Shown: positions 47,369 to 62,492, numbered from the stretch's first letter. The stretch: DNA of 64,000 nt from Leclercia sp. 29361 (GCF_011290365.1 NZ_CP049786.1:4836001-4900000); one strand, 5' to 3'. Program-made: numbers and translations. The notes: generated by a model not told the origin, from the letters alone.

Positions 47369-47634
47369 TCTTTAATTACGCCACGCGCGCGCAGCAGAGC
47401 GGTTTTGAAATCTTCTTCATAATCTTTCTGGATACCCGGGATCACCGCATCTTTACCGGAATCACGCATTTTCAGATGATAGATCAGAATGTCGTCAGAA
47501 AGGTCGGTCAGCTCACCGTCATAACCTGACTCCTGCGCCAGTTTCTGTAAGAATTGCATCAGGTTAAGTTCTGGCTCTTTCTGCCAGGCTGGCTGGAGGA
47601 GTTCAATAACTTCGTTCAGACGTTTACATTTCAT
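47365..47634 (-). CDS. yihD: Conserved protein YihD (DUF1040)
   Basis: An 89-residue acidic cytoplasmic protein of unknown function, almost identical to E. coli Yih[32 protein letters not shown], and [16 protein letters not shown] at the end. It lies directly upstream of srkA and is transcribed the same way. A ribosome site (AAAGGAGTATTACC) precedes the ATG. Confidence 0.95.
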   Translation of the reverse strand: MKCKRLNEVIELLQPAWQKEPELNLMQFLQKLAQESGYDGELTDLSDDILIYHLKMRDSGKDAVIPGIQKDYEEDFKTALLRARGVIKE

Positions 47635-47699
47635 GGTAATACTCCTTTCATTTAGAGTGACACGTTAGCAGGGTCAAACCCACAAGAAAAGAGGCGATA

Positions 47700-48287
47700 T
47701 TGTTGAGCCAGATAAGCAGGATCACCGGTGTGATACTCGCCGGAGGCAAGGCGTCCCGTATGGGTGGAAAAGATAAGGGCTTGCAGGAGCTGAACGGCCT
47801 GCCGTTATGGCAGCACGTTGCGCGAACCCTGCATAAGCAGATCAGCACAATCGTAGTGAGTGCTAATCGCAATATTGCTACTTATCAGGAAAGCGGGTAT
47901 CCCGTTTACGCGGATCTGCTGGCTAATTACCCCGGGCCGCTGGCAGGTATGCTTTCGGTCATGCAGCAGTGCGATGCAGAATGGTTCCTGTACTGTCCTT
48001 GCGATACACCCTTTATCCCGGATTGCCTGGCCGAGCGGCTGGTAAAAAACAGGGAATCGGCACCTGTAGTCTGGGCACATGATGGCGATCGCGATCATCC
48101 CACTATTGCGTTAATGCATCGCCAGCTGATACCGGTATTAGAGAACTATTTAGCCGCTGGCGAGCGTCGTGTGATGGTCTTTATGCGCCAGGCGGGTGGG
48201 CATTCCGTTGATTTTAGCGATATGAAGCAGGCATTTATTAATATGAATACCCTCGAAGAGATGCAAGCTGTTCAGAGGCACAAATGA
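47700..48287 (+). CDS. mobA: Molybdenum cofactor guanylyltransferase MobA
   Basis: Attaches GMP to molybdopterin to make the bis-MGD cofactor used by formate dehydrogenases such as FdoG. It is 195 residues. [19 protein letters not shown] near residue 10 is the GTP-binding loop, and CPCDTPF near 100 and [12 protein letters not shown] follow. There is no ATG: TTG at 47700 (with AGAGGCGATA before it) or the TTG one codon later starts the gene. It is coupled to mobB by an ATGA overlap. Confidence 0.95.
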   Translation: MLSQISRITGVILAGGKASRMGGKDKGLQELNGLPLWQHVARTLHKQISTIVVSANRNIATYQESGYPVYADLLANYPGPLAGMLSVMQQCDAEWFLYCPCDTPFIPDCLAERLVKNRESAPVVWAHDGDRDHPTIALMHRQLIPVLENYLAAGERRVMVFMRQAGGHSVDFSDMKQAFINMNTLEEMQAVQRHK

Positions 48288-48790
48288 TACCGGTTTTAGC
48301 GATTGCCGCCTGGAGCGGTACGGGGAAAACGACGCTGTTAAAAGCAATTATCCCGGCACTCTGTGCCAGAGGTGTGCGCCCGGGGCTGATCAAACATACC
48401 CACCACAATATGGATATCGATACTCCGGGGAAGGACAGCTACGAGCTGCGCAAGGCAGGTGCGGCGCAAACCATCGTCGCCAGCAGTCAGCGTTGGGCTT
48501 TAATGACCGAAACGCCTGACAAAGAGCAGATCGATCTGACTTATCTCATCAGCCGGATGGATCATTCGACGCTGGATCTGGTGCTGGTAGAAGGTTTTAA
48601 GCATGAACCGGTGGCAAAGATCCTGCTGTTCAGAAGCGATACCGGGCATGATATCAATGAGTTAACACTTGATGAGCATGTCATCGCTGTGGCCAGTGAT
48701 ATTCCACTGTCGCTTCAGGTACCGGTATTAGATATTAATGATGCGGAGGGCGTGGTTGATTTTATCCTGCAATGGAAGCAAACGTTGTAG
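48284..48790 (+). CDS. mobB: Molybdopterin-guanine dinucleotide biosynthesis adaptor MobB
   Basis: GTP-binding partner of MobA, 168 residues. The P-loop [14 protein letters not shown] is at residues 8-21. [10 protein letters not shown] and the [15 protein letters not shown] region are typical of the family. It is dispensable in E. coli but raises MGD synthesis. It starts inside the mobA stop and is followed by a REP element and then by the convergent end of the rRNA operon. Confidence 0.95.
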   Translation: MIPVLAIAAWSGTGKTTLLKAIIPALCARGVRPGLIKHTHHNMDIDTPGKDSYELRKAGAAQTIVASSQRWALMTETPDKEQIDLTYLISRMDHSTLDLVLVEGFKHEPVAKILLFRSDTGHDINELTLDEHVIAVASDIPLSLQVPVLDINDAEGVVDFILQWKQTL

Positions 48791-48820
48791 GCCGGGTAAG
48801 GCGCAGCCGCCACCCGGCGG
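48790..48820. repeat. REP palindrome after mobB
   Basis: GCCGGGTAAGGCGCAGCCGCCACCCGGC, a REP stem just after the mobB stop. Confidence 0.8.
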
Positions 48821-48837
48821 TTTTCCCGACACAACGC

Positions 48838-48866
48838 AAAAAGCCCATCCGGTAGGATGGGCTTTC
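48838..48866 (-). terminator. rRNA operon terminator
   Basis: Stem AGCCCATCC-TACC-GGATGGGCT with T5 on the minus strand, 10 bases beyond the 5S gene. Confidence 0.9.
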
Positions 48867-48875
48867 GCTTATTTG

Positions 48876-48995
48876 ATGCCTGGCAGTTCCCTACTCTCGC
48901 ATGGGGAGACCCCACACTACCATCGGCGCTACGGCGTTTCACTTCTGAGTTCGGCATGGGGTCAGGTGGGACCACCGCGCTACAGCCGCCAGGCA
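48876..48995 (-). rRNA. rrf: 5S ribosomal RNA
   Basis: 120 nt on the minus strand from TGCCTGGCGGC to CTGCCAGGCAT. The closing stem and the CCATGCCGAACTCAGAAGTG core match E. coli 5S. Confidence 0.98.
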
Positions 48996-49089
48996 AATTC
49001 TGTTGTTCACCCCGCCCTCAGGCGTGATGAGTAATCTGTATCAGCTGAAAATCGTCTTCTCAAGTCCGCCGAAACAGCTTCGGCGTTGT

Positions 49090-51997
<2,908 letters not shown>

Positions 51998-52206
51998 TCA
52001 CAACCCGAAGATGTTTCACTTCTGATTGCGAAAATTTGAGAGACTCGAACACACCGCTTATCTGCTCTTATTACGGAGAGCAGACACAGTGTGTCGTTTC
52101 AATTTTCAGCTTGATCCAGATTTTTAAAGAGCAAATATCTCAAACATGACTTAACAGTCAGTTTTGAGATACTGATTGGTTGTGCCTTTCACTCACACCC
52201 AGCAAG

Positions 52207-52281
52207 TGGCGTCCCCTAGGGGATTCGAACCCCTGTTGCCGCCGTGAAAGGGCGGAGTCCTAACCGCTAGACGAAGGGGAC
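52207..52281 (-). tRNA. gltU: tRNA-Glu (UUC)
   Basis: 75 nt in the 16S-23S spacer. The minus strand reads GTCCCCTTCGTCTAG..., anticodon loop CTTTCAC, T-loop GGTTCGAATCC and encoded CCA. tRNA-Glu is the single spacer tRNA of rrnB, C, E and G type operons in E. coli; the upstream flank here fits rrnC (gltU). Confidence 0.98.
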
Positions 52282-52368
52282 ACGATGTGTCACGACTTCG
52301 CAGCCGTCTTGCTCGTTACTTTTCATCAGACAATCTGTGTGAGCACTACAAAGGCAGGTTCTTTAAGG

Positions 52369-53908
<1,540 letters not shown>

Positions 53909-54040
53909 AAGTTTGATGCTCGTGAATTAAACTTCGTAATGAATTACGTATGTTCACTCAGAGACTTTGGTATTCATTTTTCGTCTTGCGACGTTAAGAA
54001 TCCATGTCACTTTGAGTGCCCACACAGATTGTCTGATAAA

Positions 54041-54053
54041 TTGTTAAAGAGCA
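54041..54053 (-). promoter_or_regulatory. rrn leader boxA
   Basis: TGCTCTTTAACAA on the minus strand, the antitermination boxA of rRNA leaders. A second copy-like TGCTCTTTAA lies in the 16S-23S spacer at about 52124-52134. Confidence 0.85.
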
Positions 54054-54091
54054 GTGCAACGCGGCTTTCGCTCACCGTTGCGAGGTCCCGT

Positions 54092-54119
54092 ATAATACGT
54101 TTTCCTCATTCAGAGTCAA
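54092..54119 (-). promoter_or_regulatory. rrn P2 promoter
   Basis: -35 TTGACT (54119-54114) and -10 TATTAT (54097-54092), 16-base spacer, about 190 bases upstream of the mature 16S end. Confidence 0.85.
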
Positions 54120-54211
54120 GCAATTATTTTCGCTTTTCTCCGCCGGCATTCATCTCTGAAGCCTGCTGTCACGGCGGTTTGTAATCCGTTGTTCCGTGTC
54201 AGTGGAGGCGC

Positions 54212-54239
54212 ATTATAGGGAGTTCTTCGGCAGTGACAA
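54212..54239 (-). promoter_or_regulatory. rrn P1 promoter
   Basis: -35 TTGTCA (54239-54234), 16-base spacer, -10 TATAAT (54217-54212) and the GC-rich discriminator GCGCCTCC, the stringent-control signature. The rest of the 480-base gap up to yieP is A/T-rich upstream-activator-like DNA. Confidence 0.92.
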
Positions 54240-54388
54240 GAGTAAATTTAAAAAAACTAATCAACCGTGCTTTTTTTCACCAAAAGACCCATCTTTTAGC
54301 CAGAAATTGCGCTAATTGTCGTTTTACCAACCACAACTATCCTGCAGATGGCATACTTACTAGCATTAAGAATCAAGGAATATGCGTT

Positions 54389-55081
54389 ATGCCTTTGAGC
54401 GCGCAACAGCTGGCGGCACAAAAAAACCTCTCCTATGTACTGGCAGAAAAGCTGGCACAGCGGATTCTGGCGGGTGAATACCTGCCAGGTAGCATCCTGC
54501 CGGGCGAACTGGAACTGGGTGAGCAGTTTGGCGTAAGCCGAACTGCCGTGCGTGAAGCCGTCAAAACCTTAACCGCGAAAGGGATGGTGCTTCCCCGTCC
54601 GCGCATCGGTACGCGCGTGATGCCCCAGGGCAACTGGAACTTCCTCGATCAGGAGCTACTCTCCTGGTGGATGACGGAAGATAACTTCCATCAGGTCATC
54701 GATCATTTCCTGGTCATGCGCAGCAGTCTGGAGCCGCAGGCCTGCCTGCTGGCCGCCACGATCGGAACGGCAGAGCAAAAAGCGCGGTTAAATACTCTGA
54801 TGGATGAGATGGTGCATCTGAAAAAGCACTTCAACCGGGAACGCTGGATAGAAGTGGATATGGCCTGGCATGAGCATATCTATGAGATGAGCGGTAATCC
54901 GTTCCTGACCTCTTTTGCCTCGCTCTTTCATTCTGTCTATCACACCTACTTTACGTCTATTACTCAGGACGAGGTGGTGAAGCTGGATTTACACCAGGCT
55001 ATCGTTGATGCCATTCAGGATAGCGACGGGCTACGCGCCATGATGGCCAGCCAGACACTGCTTGCCACACCAGCACAATAG
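54389..55081 (+). CDS. yieP: FadR/GntR-family regulator YieP
   Basis: Transcription factor of 230 residues. The N-terminal winged helix-turn-helix has YVLAEKLAQRILAGEYLPG and SRTAVREAVKTLTAKG (about residues 45-60). An FCD ligand-binding domain follows, with the conserved metal-site histidines in DMAWHEHIYEMS and LDLHQAIVDAI. It matches E. coli YieP until the last 12 residues. The ATG at 54389 follows CAAGGAA; the open frame upstream to 54233 runs into the rRNA promoter. The regulated genes are uncertain; hsrA is 21 bases downstream. Confidence 0.93.
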   Translation: MPLSAQQLAAQKNLSYVLAEKLAQRILAGEYLPGSILPGELELGEQFGVSRTAVREAVKTLTAKGMVLPRPRIGTRVMPQGNWNFLDQELLSWWMTEDNFHQVIDHFLVMRSSLEPQACLLAATIGTAEQKARLNTLMDEMVHLKKHFNRERWIEVDMAWHEHIYEMSGNPFLTSFASLFHSVYHTYFTSITQDEVVKLDLHQAIVDAIQDSDGLRAMMASQTLLATPAQ

Positions 55082-55102
55082 TCATAAACAACAGGAATTC
55101 GA

Positions 55103-56530
55103 ATGACAGTAAAAAAAGCGCGCAGCATGGCGGGTTTGCCATGGATCGCGGCAATGGCTTTCTTTATGCAGGCGCTGGACGCCACCATCCTCAATACCGC
55201 TCTCCCGGCGATTGCCGAAAGTCTTAACCGTTCTCCGCTGGCCATGCAGTCAGCCATCATCAGTTATACCCTGACTGTTGCGATGCTGATCCCGGTGAGC
55301 GGCTGGCTGGCCGATCGCTTCGGCACGCGGCGTATCTTTATGCTGGCGGTTACCTTATTTACGCTGGGGTCGCTGGCCTGCGCACTCTCCAGTTCACTGG
55401 GCGAGCTGGTTGTGTTCCGGGTGATTCAGGGAATTGGCGGCGCGATGATGATGCCGGTCGCGCGTCTGGCGCTGCTAAGAGCCTATCCGCGCAGCGAACT
55501 GTTGCCGGTACTTAACTTTGTCACTATGCCGGGCCTGGTCGGGCCGATCCTCGGGCCGGTACTGGGGGGCGTGCTGGTCACCTGGGCCAGCTGGCACTGG
55601 ATCTTCCTTATTAATATTCCGATTGGCGTCGCCGGTCTTTTCTATGCCCGCAAATTTATGCCGAACTTCACCACCCCGCGGCGCAAATTCGATATGGGCG
55701 GGTTCTTCCTGTTTGGACTGAGCCTGGTGCTGTTTTCCAGCGGCATGGAGTTGTTCGGTGAGAAAGTGGTGGCCACCTGGCTGGCCGTCTCCATCATCTT
55801 CAGCGGTATTCTTCTTTTTCTTCTTTATATACGTCATGCGCGTCGTCATCCTACGCCGCTGATTTCCCTCTCGCTGTTTAACACGCGCACCTTCTCGGTG
55901 GGTATTGCCGGAAACATCGCTTCACGTCTGGGTACCGGGTGTGTTCCCTTCCTGATGCCGCTGATGCTGCAGGTCGGGTTCGGTTATCCGGCGCTGATCG
56001 CCGGCTGCATGATGGCGCCTACCGCGTTGGGTTCGATTCTGGCGAAATCCGGCGTGACCCAGCTGTTACGCCGGGTGGGATACCGCAGGACACTGGTCGG
56101 CGTGACGGTATTTATTGGCGTGATGATTGCGCAATTCTCACTGCAGTCGGCCGCGCTGCCGATATGGATGCTGATCCTGCCGCTGTTTGTACTGGGGATG
56201 GCGATGTCCATCCAGTTCACCTCGATGAACACCATTACCCTGGCCGATCTCAGCGATGAGAACGCCAGCGGCGGCAACAGCATGCTGGCGGTGACGCAGC
56301 AGCTGTCGATCAGTCTGGGAGTGGCGCTGAGTGCGGCGGTGTTGCGCTTTTATGAAGGGTTCGGCGGTACGAATACTGTCGAACAATTCCACTCAACCTT
56401 TATCACCATGGGCGTGCTGACGGTGATCTCGGCCCTGGTCTTTATGCTGTTAAAACCTAAAGATGGTCGTAACCTCATTAAAGAACGGCACAAACCTAAA
56501 CAGAACCCCGTTCCATCAGAACAGGAGTAA
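55103..56530 (+). CDS. hsrA: MFS transporter HsrA (YieO), DHA2 family
   Basis: A 475-residue, 14-helix drug:H+ antiporter-type membrane protein, closely matching E. coli HsrA (YieO). Motif A-like [13 protein letters not shown] lies near residue 70, motif C-like [16 protein letters not shown] near 150, and motif D1 at the start, [15 protein letters not shown]. Overexpression in E. coli alters levels of RpoS-dependent genes; the substrate is not known. It is cotranscribed with yieP. Its last 35 bases overlap the convergent rbsR gene, so no terminator separates them. Confidence 0.93.
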   Translation: MTVKKARSMAGLPWIAAMAFFMQALDATILNTALPAIAESLNRSPLAMQSAIISYTLTVAMLIPVSGWLADRFGTRRIFMLAVTLFTLGSLACALSSSLGELVVFRVIQGIGGAMMMPVARLALLRAYPRSELLPVLNFVTMPGLVGPILGPVLGGVLVTWASWHWIFLINIPIGVAGLFYARKFMPNFTTPRRKFDMGGFFLFGLSLVLFSSGMELFGEKVVATWLAVSIIFSGILLFLLYIRHARRHPTPLISLSLFNTRTFSVGIAGNIASRLGTGCVPFLMPLMLQVGFGYPALIAGCMMAPTALGSILAKSGVTQLLRRVGYRRTLVGVTVFIGVMIAQFSLQSAALPIWMLILPLFVLGMAMSIQFTSMNTITLADLSDENASGGNSMLAVTQQLSISLGVALSAAVLRFYEGFGGTNTVEQFHSTFITMGVLTVISALVFMLLKPKDGRNLIKERHKPKQNPVPSEQE

Positions 56531-57488
56531 GCTGCAGCCGCTGTGGTTGCAGTGCGGGCTGGGTGATACGGTGGATCAGCACATCAATAGCCAGCTCGCC
56601 CAGTTCATCCTTGGGCTGATGAATAGTGGTGAGCGGCGGCGTCATATACTGCGCCAGTTCGATATCGTCATATCCCACCACGGCGATATCGTCCGGGACA
56701 CGAAGCCCCGCCTGATAGAGCGCCTGATAGGCCCCCACGGCCATCGCATCATTACCAATAAACACCGCCTGAGGGCGATCTTTCTGCGCCAGTAAGGACT
56801 GCATCGCCTCAAACCCGCCGCTAAATTCAAAGTCACCGGTGATTTGATACCCGTCAGGCACCGGAAGACCGGCGCGCGCCATGGCGACCAGAAAACCTTC
56901 CAGCCGCAGGCGGGCAGGGGTTTTATCCAGCGGACCGGTAATGCAGGCGATGCGGGTATGCCCTTTATCAATCAGATGCTGCGTCGCCATGTCCCCACCC
57001 AGCAGCGAGTTATCCTGAATCAGATCGCTGGTACCGTCGAACGGCGCCCAGTCCATCATCACCGTGGGAACGGAAGGGTAGCGCTGCATTATCTCGGGCG
57101 AGGGTTGATGCGTTTCAGTGCACAGGAGTAATAACCCGTCGACGCGCTTTTGCATCAGCGTCTCCAGATTACGGTTCATGCGCTGCTCGTCGCCTTCGGT
57201 ATTACAGAGCACCAGGCTGTATCCGCGCTCAAAACAGCTGCGCTCCACGCCGCGCACCAGTTCAGAGTAAAAGGGGTTGGTACTGGCGGTGATCAGCATG
57301 CCAATGGTGCGGGTCTGGTTGAGCTTCAGACTGCGTGCCAGGGCGGAAGGCGCATAATTGAGGGTTTTAACTGCGGCTTCGACCTTCTCCCGGATCGCCT
57401 CGCTGACGAAGCGATCGTTATTAATGACATGGGAGACAGTGGAAGTAGAGACGCCCGCCATGCGAGCGACATCTTTCATTGTGGCCAA
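56496..57488 (-). CDS. rbsR: Ribose operon repressor RbsR
   Basis: LacI-family repressor, 330 residues. The helix-turn-helix is [21 protein letters not shown], the hinge [11 protein letters not shown], then the ribose-binding core. It represses rbsD promoter activity until ribose binds, and in E. coli it also affects purine genes. It is the last gene of rbsDACBK-rbsR, 3 bases after rbsK. Its operator CGAAACGTTTCG stands in front of rbsD. Confidence 0.97.
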   Translation of the reverse strand: MATMKDVARMAGVSTSTVSHVINNDRFVSEAIREKVEAAVKTLNYAPSALARSLKLNQTRTIGMLITASTNPFYSELVRGVERSCFERGYSLVLCNTEGDEQRMNRNLETLMQKRVDGLLLLCTETHQPSPEIMQRYPSVPTVMMDWAPFDGTSDLIQDNSLLGGDMATQHLIDKGHTRIACITGPLDKTPARLRLEGFLVAMARAGLPVPDGYQITGDFEFSGGFEAMQSLLAQKDRPQAVFIGNDAMAVGAYQALYQAGLRVPDDIAVVGYDDIELAQYMTPPLTTIHQPKDELGELAIDVLIHRITQPALQPQRLQLTPVLMERGSV

Positions 57489-57491
57489 ACG

Positions 57492-58421
57492 CTACCTCTG
57501 CTGACTTAAAAATTCATCGATCTCATTGCGCCAGGGTACAGAAGGCTGTGCGCCTGGACGAGTTACCGCAATGGCCGCCGCCGCATGGGCAAAACGAATC
57601 GCGGTATCCAGCGGCTCACCTTCCAGCAGCGCCGTGACCAGCGCACCATTAAAGGTATCGCCTGCGGCGATGGTATCAACAGCTTTCACCTTAAAGCCGG
57701 GAACGCGACGACCTTCCCCCTCGACGCTGGCCCATACGCCACGGCTGCCAAGGGTAATGATGACCGTACTGATGCCTTTCTGGTGCAGGGCTTTCGCCGC
57801 GCGCGCCGCATCGTCATCGTTTTCAACGCGAATACCCGTCAGCTTTTCGGCTTCGTTTTCGTTAGGGGTGATGATATCCACCAGCGCCAGCAACTCGTCT
57901 GATAATACACGGGCAGGCGCGGGATTAAGTACGACAGTGGTGTGATTTTCATGGGCAATTTTTGCCGCCGCCAGCACGCTTTCTACCGGCGTCTCCAGCT
58001 GCATCAGCAGCGCGTCGGCACTGGCGATACTCTCATGTTGCGCCGCCACGCGTTCAGCGGTCAGCGCCGCATTAGCACCTGCATGAATACCGATAACATT
58101 CTCACCTTCCGCGTTGACAAAAATCAGCGCCACGCCGGTTGATTCGCCTTCCACTACGCTGACCGGCGCAATATCGATGTTGTCGCTTGCCAGCTGTTTG
58201 CGCACGCGCTCACCGGTATCGTCATCGCCGGTACAGGCGATAAAGGCGATGTTTGCGCCGCTGCGTCCGGCGGCGACCGCCTGGTTTGCGCCTTTGCCGC
58301 CAAAGGCGACCTGATAGCGTTTGCCGGTTACGGTTTCGCCCGGTGTCGGGAAAGCGTCAAGGTTAAGAATGTGATCGGCATTAATGCTGCCAAGGACAAC
58401 GAGCTTACCTGCGGTTTTCAT
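57492..58421 (-). CDS. rbsK: Ribokinase
   Basis: Phosphorylates ribose to ribose-5-phosphate. It is 309 residues as in E. coli when started at the ATG at 58421 (MKTAGKLVVLGSINADH). An adjacent ATG at 58424 and one at 58436 are alternatives. The PfkB signature 1 is AFGGKGANQAVAAGR near residue 38 and signature 2, with the catalytic Asp, is DTIAAGDTFNGAL near 250. Two hairpins separate it from rbsB, consistent with lower expression than the binding protein. Confidence 0.97.
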   Translation of the reverse strand: MKTAGKLVVLGSINADHILNLDAFPTPGETVTGKRYQVAFGGKGANQAVAAGRSGANIAFIACTGDDDTGERVRKQLASDNIDIAPVSVVEGESTGVALIFVNAEGENVIGIHAGANAALTAERVAAQHESIASADALLMQLETPVESVLAAAKIAHENHTTVVLNPAPARVLSDELLALVDIITPNENEAEKLTGIRVENDDDAARAAKALHQKGISTVIITLGSRGVWASVEGEGRRVPGFKVKAVDTIAAGDTFNGALVTALLEGEPLDTAIRFAHAAAAIAVTRPGAQPSVPWRNEIDEFLSQQR

Positions 58422-58444
58422 CATTGAGGTGTCCATCTGAGAGT

Positions 58445-58521
58445 GCCACCGGGAGAACCCGGTGGCATATGCCACGCTATTTCTTTATATGTTGTCCCTC
58501 AGGCAGCCGGTAGCTGCCTGA
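58445..58521 (-). promoter_or_regulatory. Two intercistronic hairpins between rbsB and rbsK
   Basis: GCCACCGGG-TTCT-CCCGGTGGC (58445-58466) and TCAGGCAGC-N5-GCTGCCTGA (58499-58521), both perfect 9-base stems without T-runs. They would protect the abundant rbsB message and cut down readthrough. Confidence 0.7.
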
Positions 58522-58529
58522 ATCGCCTA

Positions 58530-59420
58530 TTACTGCTTGATGACCAGTTTCAGGTCAACAGGGTATTTAGCCTGAACTTTCTCGCCCTTCAGCACTTTGT
58601 CAGCAGTCTGCACGCCAGTCGCGCCGATCTGCTCAGGAAGCTGAGCAATGGTCGCAGCCAGTTTGCCATCGTTCACCGCTTTTTCACCATCAGGCGTGCC
58701 GTCAAATCCGACAACCATCACATCCGATTTGCCTGCGGTTTGCAGAGCACGCAGTGCGCCCAGCGCCATTTCGTCGTTCTGTGCGAATACCGCTTTAACG
58801 TCCGGGTGAGCGGTCAGCAGGTTCTGCATTACGTTCAGACCTTTAGTACGGTCGAAGTCTGCCGGCTGGCTGGCCAGTACATTGAATTTGTGGGCAGCAA
58901 CGGCCTGCTGGAAGCCTTCGCCACGCTCACGCGCTGCGGAAGTCCCGGCGATGCCCTGCAGTTCGATAACCTTGGCACCTTCGCCTGCTTTTTTGGCGAT
59001 GTAGTCACCAGCGATTTTGCCGCCCAGCACGTTATCAGAGGCAATGTGGCTGACCACTTCGCCTTTAGACGCCTGACGGTCCAGGGTGATCACCGGGATA
59101 TTGGCCTGGTTAGCCATCTTCACGGCGTTACCTACTGCATCGGAATCGGTCGGGTTGATCAACAGAATTTTGGTGCCGCGAACGGTTAAGTCCTGCACGT
59201 TAGCCAGCTCTTTCGCCGGGTTGTTCTGGGAATCCAGGATCACCAGGTTGTAGCCCAGCTTGTTGGCTTCTTTCTGCGCGCCATCCTTCAGGGAGACGAA
59301 GAACGGGTTGTTCAGGGTAGAAACCACCAGCGCGATGGTATCTTTCGCCATGGCGTTTGCACTCACAGTTGCGCTCAGCGCGACAGCAGAAACCAGGGTA
59401 GCCAGTTTTTTCATGTTCAT
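58530..59420 (-). CDS. rbsB: Ribose-binding periplasmic protein
   Basis: Binds ribose in the periplasm and delivers it to RbsAC and to the chemoreceptor Trg. It is a 296-residue precursor with the signal [20 protein letters not shown]...AMA before [16 protein letters not shown]. It is nearly identical to E. coli RbsB, including [32 protein letters not shown] and [14 protein letters not shown] with ligand-binding residues. Confidence 0.98.
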   Translation of the reverse strand: MNMKKLATLVSAVALSATVSANAMAKDTIALVVSTLNNPFFVSLKDGAQKEANKLGYNLVILDSQNNPAKELANVQDLTVRGTKILLINPTDSDAVGNAVKMANQANIPVITLDRQASKGEVVSHIASDNVLGGKIAGDYIAKKAGEGAKVIELQGIAGTSAARERGEGFQQAVAAHKFNVLASQPADFDRTKGLNVMQNLLTAHPDVKAVFAQNDEMALGALRALQTAGKSDVMVVGFDGTPDGEKAVNDGKLAATIAQLPEQIGATGVQTADKVLKGEKVQAKYPVDLKLVIKQ

Positions 59421-59447
59421 ATCAAAGATGTCCTGTAGTGTCGTCAG

Positions 59448-60413
59448 TTACTGTTTTTTGTTGTCTACCAGTACCGCCAGCAAAATCACTACCGCTTTGA
59501 CGATCATCTGGTAATAGGAAGAAACACCTAACAAATTCAAACCATTGTTCAGGAAGCCGAGGATCAGCGCACCGATCAACGTCCCTACGATACGACCTTT
59601 ACCCCCTGCCAGGCTGGTACCGCCCAACACGACCGCAGCGATGGCATCCAGCTCATAACCGGTACCCGCCGTTGGCTGAGCAGAGGAGAGACGTGCCACC
59701 TCGATAATGCCCGCCAGCGAGGCCAGCAGGCCGCACAGGGAGTAGACGATAATTTTGACTTTATTGACGCTGATGCCGGACAGACGCGTCGCCGCTTCGT
59801 TACCGCCTAGGGCATAGATATAACGACCCAGACGGGTGTGATGCAACATGTACCACGCCGCGAGGAACACCAGCCCCATGATCCACACCGGCGTCGGGAT
59901 ACCCAGCGGGCGGCCGATACCGAACCAGCCAAACAGATCGGCGTTGTCGGTAAAGCCGGTGTTCACCGGGCTACCGTTGGTGTAGACCATGGTCACACCG
60001 CGCAGCAACAGCATCATCACCAGGGTGGCGATAAACGCCTGCACGCGGCCTTTCGCTACAATCATTCCGGTGACGGCTCCAATCGCAGCGCCCAGCGCCA
60101 GGGCCGCTGCCACCGCCACCAGCGCGTTGACTTCAATCCCTACAATTGAAGCGGCAACCGCGCCGGTGAGCGCCAGCAGGGAACCGACGGACAGGTCGAT
60201 ACCCGACGTCAAAATCACCAGCGTCATCCCTACCGCCATAATGGCGTTGACGGACGTTTGCTGAAGGATGTTGAACAGGTTATTTACGGTAAAAAAATTC
60301 GGGCTCATGGTGGAGACAATCGCGATCAGCACCAGCAGAGCAATCAGCGATTTTTGTTCCAGCAGCCATGCCTTAGTGAAATAGCGGCGTCCAGAAACAG
60401 CCTGGGTAGTCAT
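59448..60413 (-). CDS. rbsC: Ribose ABC transporter permease
   Basis: Membrane subunit (homodimer) of the ribose importer, 321 residues as in E. coli. The family segments LTSGIDLSVGSLLALTGA near residue 65 and VVLGGTSLAGGKGRIVGTLIGA near 245 (contact with RbsA) are intact. The ends are cytoplasmic. It lies 4 bases after rbsA and 27 before rbsB. Confidence 0.98.
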   Translation of the reverse strand: MTTQAVSGRRYFTKAWLLEQKSLIALLVLIAIVSTMSPNFFTVNNLFNILQQTSVNAIMAVGMTLVILTSGIDLSVGSLLALTGAVAASIVGIEVNALVAVAAALALGAAIGAVTGMIVAKGRVQAFIATLVMMLLLRGVTMVYTNGSPVNTGFTDNADLFGWFGIGRPLGIPTPVWIMGLVFLAAWYMLHHTRLGRYIYALGGNEAATRLSGISVNKVKIIVYSLCGLLASLAGIIEVARLSSAQPTAGTGYELDAIAAVVLGGTSLAGGKGRIVGTLIGALILGFLNNGLNLLGVSSYYQMIVKAVVILLAVLVDNKKQ

Positions 60414-60417
60414 CTTC

Positions 60418-61923
60418 TTACTCCTGATCCACGCGATTAAGCTTGCCCACAGCGGCAGCCATCAGAATTTCCTGGGTGGCCTGCTCGCGACTGAATTCAC
60501 CGCCGAGATGCCCTTCATGCATAACGATAATGCGATCGCTCATGCCTAATACTTCTGGCATCTCGGAAGAGACCAGAATGATGCTCAGCCCGTCAGCCTT
60601 GAACTGGTTGATGAGCTGATAAATCTCTTTCTTGGCGCCGACGTCCACACCGCGGGTTGGCTCATCGAGGATCAGCACCTTCGGACGGGTCATCAGGCCG
60701 CGGGCAATCGCCACTTTCTGCTGGTTACCGCCGGACAGCAGACCGATCGCCTGTTCCATCGACGGGGTTTTGACGTTAAAGAGGCGGATAAAATCGCTGA
60801 CGGCCTGCTGCTCGTCTTTATGCTTCAGGCTCCCACCGTTGCGGCTGAAGTAGCGCAGTGCGGTCAGGGACATGTTCTCTTTCACCGACATCCCCAGCAC
60901 CAGGCCATCGCGCTTACGGTCTTCGGAGATATAGACGATACCGTTCGCCAGGCCATCCTGCGGAGAGCGGGTAACCACTTCATGCCCATCGAGCGTGACA
61001 TACCCGCTGGTGCGCGGCAGGGCACCGTACAGCACTTTCATCAGTTCGGTACGGCCAGCTCCCATCAGCCCGGCCACGCCGAGGATCTCGCCCTGGCGCA
61101 GCGTAAAGGAGACGTCGTTGACGCCCGGGCCGCACAGGTTATCGACCTTCAGGCGGATATCGCCCGGCTGCTTATCAATGCGCGGGTACTGGTCTTCGAG
61201 CTTACGGCCCACCATCATCTCAATCAGCGTATCTTCGGTGAGGGTCACCACTTCACGCTCGGCAATAAACTGCCCGTCGCGGAAGACGGTCACGTCATCG
61301 CAGATCTCGAAGATCTCTTTCATACGGTGGGAGATGTAGACGATGCCGCGCCCCTGCGCTTTTAGCTCGCGGATCACGCGGAACAGAGAGTCGGTTTCGG
61401 TATCGGTGAGGGCGTCGGTCGGCTCATCCATGACGATGACCCGGGATTCGAAGCTCAGCACCTTGGCGATCTCCACCATCTGCTGATCGCCAATGGAAAG
61501 GTCACCCACCAGCCGATCGCTTTTGAAGCGCAGGTTCAGCTTCGCCAGCAGTTTGTCGGCTTCGGCATACATCTGTTTCCAGTCAATTTTGCCAAAGCGA
61601 TTCACAAACTCGCGACCGAGGAAGATGTTCTCCGCGATGGACAGCTGCGGGATCAGGTTCAGCTCCTGGTGGATGATGCCGATCCCGGCTTCCTGGGAGG
61701 ATTTCGGGCCGGTGAAGGTGGTCTCTTTTCCGAGCCACAGCAGCGAACCGGCATCGCGTTGATAGATGCCGGTCAGCACTTTCATCATCGTGGATTTACC
61801 GGCGCCGTTTTCACCCACCAGCGCCATCACGCGGCCGGCATAGACGTTCAGTGCGGCACCGGAGAGGGCTTTTACGCCCGGGAACGACTTATCGATCCCT
61901 TTCAGTTGCAGGAGTGCGTCCAT
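60418..61923 (-). CDS. rbsA: Ribose ABC transporter ATP-binding protein
   Basis: Two fused ATPase domains, 501 residues as in E. coli. The N-terminal half has Walker [10 protein letters not shown], signature LSIGDQQ and Walker [12 protein letters not shown]. The C-terminal half has [12 protein letters not shown] (a divergent Walker A, usual in this family), signature [15 protein letters not shown] and [11 protein letters not shown]. The ATG at 61923 is chosen; an upstream open extension overlaps rbsD. It lies 7 bases after rbsD. Confidence 0.98.
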   Translation of the reverse strand: MDALLQLKGIDKSFPGVKALSGAALNVYAGRVMALVGENGAGKSTMMKVLTGIYQRDAGSLLWLGKETTFTGPKSSQEAGIGIIHQELNLIPQLSIAENIFLGREFVNRFGKIDWKQMYAEADKLLAKLNLRFKSDRLVGDLSIGDQQMVEIAKVLSFESRVIVMDEPTDALTDTETDSLFRVIRELKAQGRGIVYISHRMKEIFEICDDVTVFRDGQFIAEREVVTLTEDTLIEMMVGRKLEDQYPRIDKQPGDIRLKVDNLCGPGVNDVSFTLRQGEILGVAGLMGAGRTELMKVLYGALPRTSGYVTLDGHEVVTRSPQDGLANGIVYISEDRKRDGLVLGMSVKENMSLTALRYFSRNGGSLKHKDEQQAVSDFIRLFNVKTPSMEQAIGLLSGGNQQKVAIARGLMTRPKVLILDEPTRGVDVGAKKEIYQLINQFKADGLSIILVSSEMPEVLGMSDRIIVMHEGHLGGEFSREQATQEILMAAAVGKLNRVDQE

Positions 61924-61930
61924 GGTGGCC

Positions 61931-62350
61931 TCAGAAGGTGACGCCAGCACAGAGAATGATATTCGCATACGGGGAACACTCCCCGCTGCGAATAACCGCC
62001 TGGCTGTCAGCGGTATTTTTCTTGAACTGCTCGTGCGTTATGTAACTTATTTTTATGGTGTTTCCCTGGTGTTGTTGCAGCTGCTTGATATGGCCAAGCA
62101 ACGTTTCGTGGAGCTGCGGATTATGTTGTTTGATTTCCGTTGCGAGAATAGCTTCCTCAACCTGCATCTCGGTTGTCACCACATCCAGTACCTGCATAAA
62201 CGAGGGCACGCCCTGGGTTAATGCCAGATCAATACGCGTTGTACTGTGGGGAATGGGTAAACCGGCATCACAGACCACCAGCGTATCGGTATGCCCAAGA
62301 CGGGAGATGACCGATGAGACTTCAGAGTTGAGTACAGTGCCTTTCTTCAT
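61931..62350 (-). CDS. rbsD: D-ribose pyranase
   Basis: Converts the pyranose form of ribose to the furanose form used by RbsK. It is 139 residues as in E. coli. [22 protein letters not shown] with the catalytic His20, DAGLPIP, and the conserved end [18 protein letters not shown] are present. It is first of the rbs operon; the RbsR operator is 15-30 bases upstream of the ATG. Confidence 0.98.
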   Translation of the reverse strand: MKKGTVLNSEVSSVISRLGHTDTLVVCDAGLPIPHSTTRIDLALTQGVPSFMQVLDVVTTEMQVEEAILATEIKQHNPQLHETLLGHIKQLQQHQGNTIKISYITHEQFKKNTADSQAVIRSGECSPYANIILCAGVTF

Positions 62351-62364
62351 TTTCTTGCTCCACT

Positions 62365-62457
62365 AGCGAAACGTTTCGCTGGCGTCAGTTTAATCTTACC
62401 GATGCGCAGAAAACCACCATGGCGTTGCAGATTTGTGATCGTTGTCGAAACGTTTCG
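62365..62457. promoter_or_regulatory. rbs control region with two RbsR-type operators
   Basis: AGCGAAACGTTTCGCT (62365-62380) is a perfect 16-base palindrome matching the known RbsR operator. A second CGAAACGTTTCG (62446-62457) lies 79 bp upstream, centre to centre, next to a TGTGATCG CRP half site (about 62435-62442). Looping between the two is possible. Confidence 0.75.
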
Positions 62458-62492
62458 CTAAGTGAAATGCGGGAGAGAAAAAGGGGGGATTT

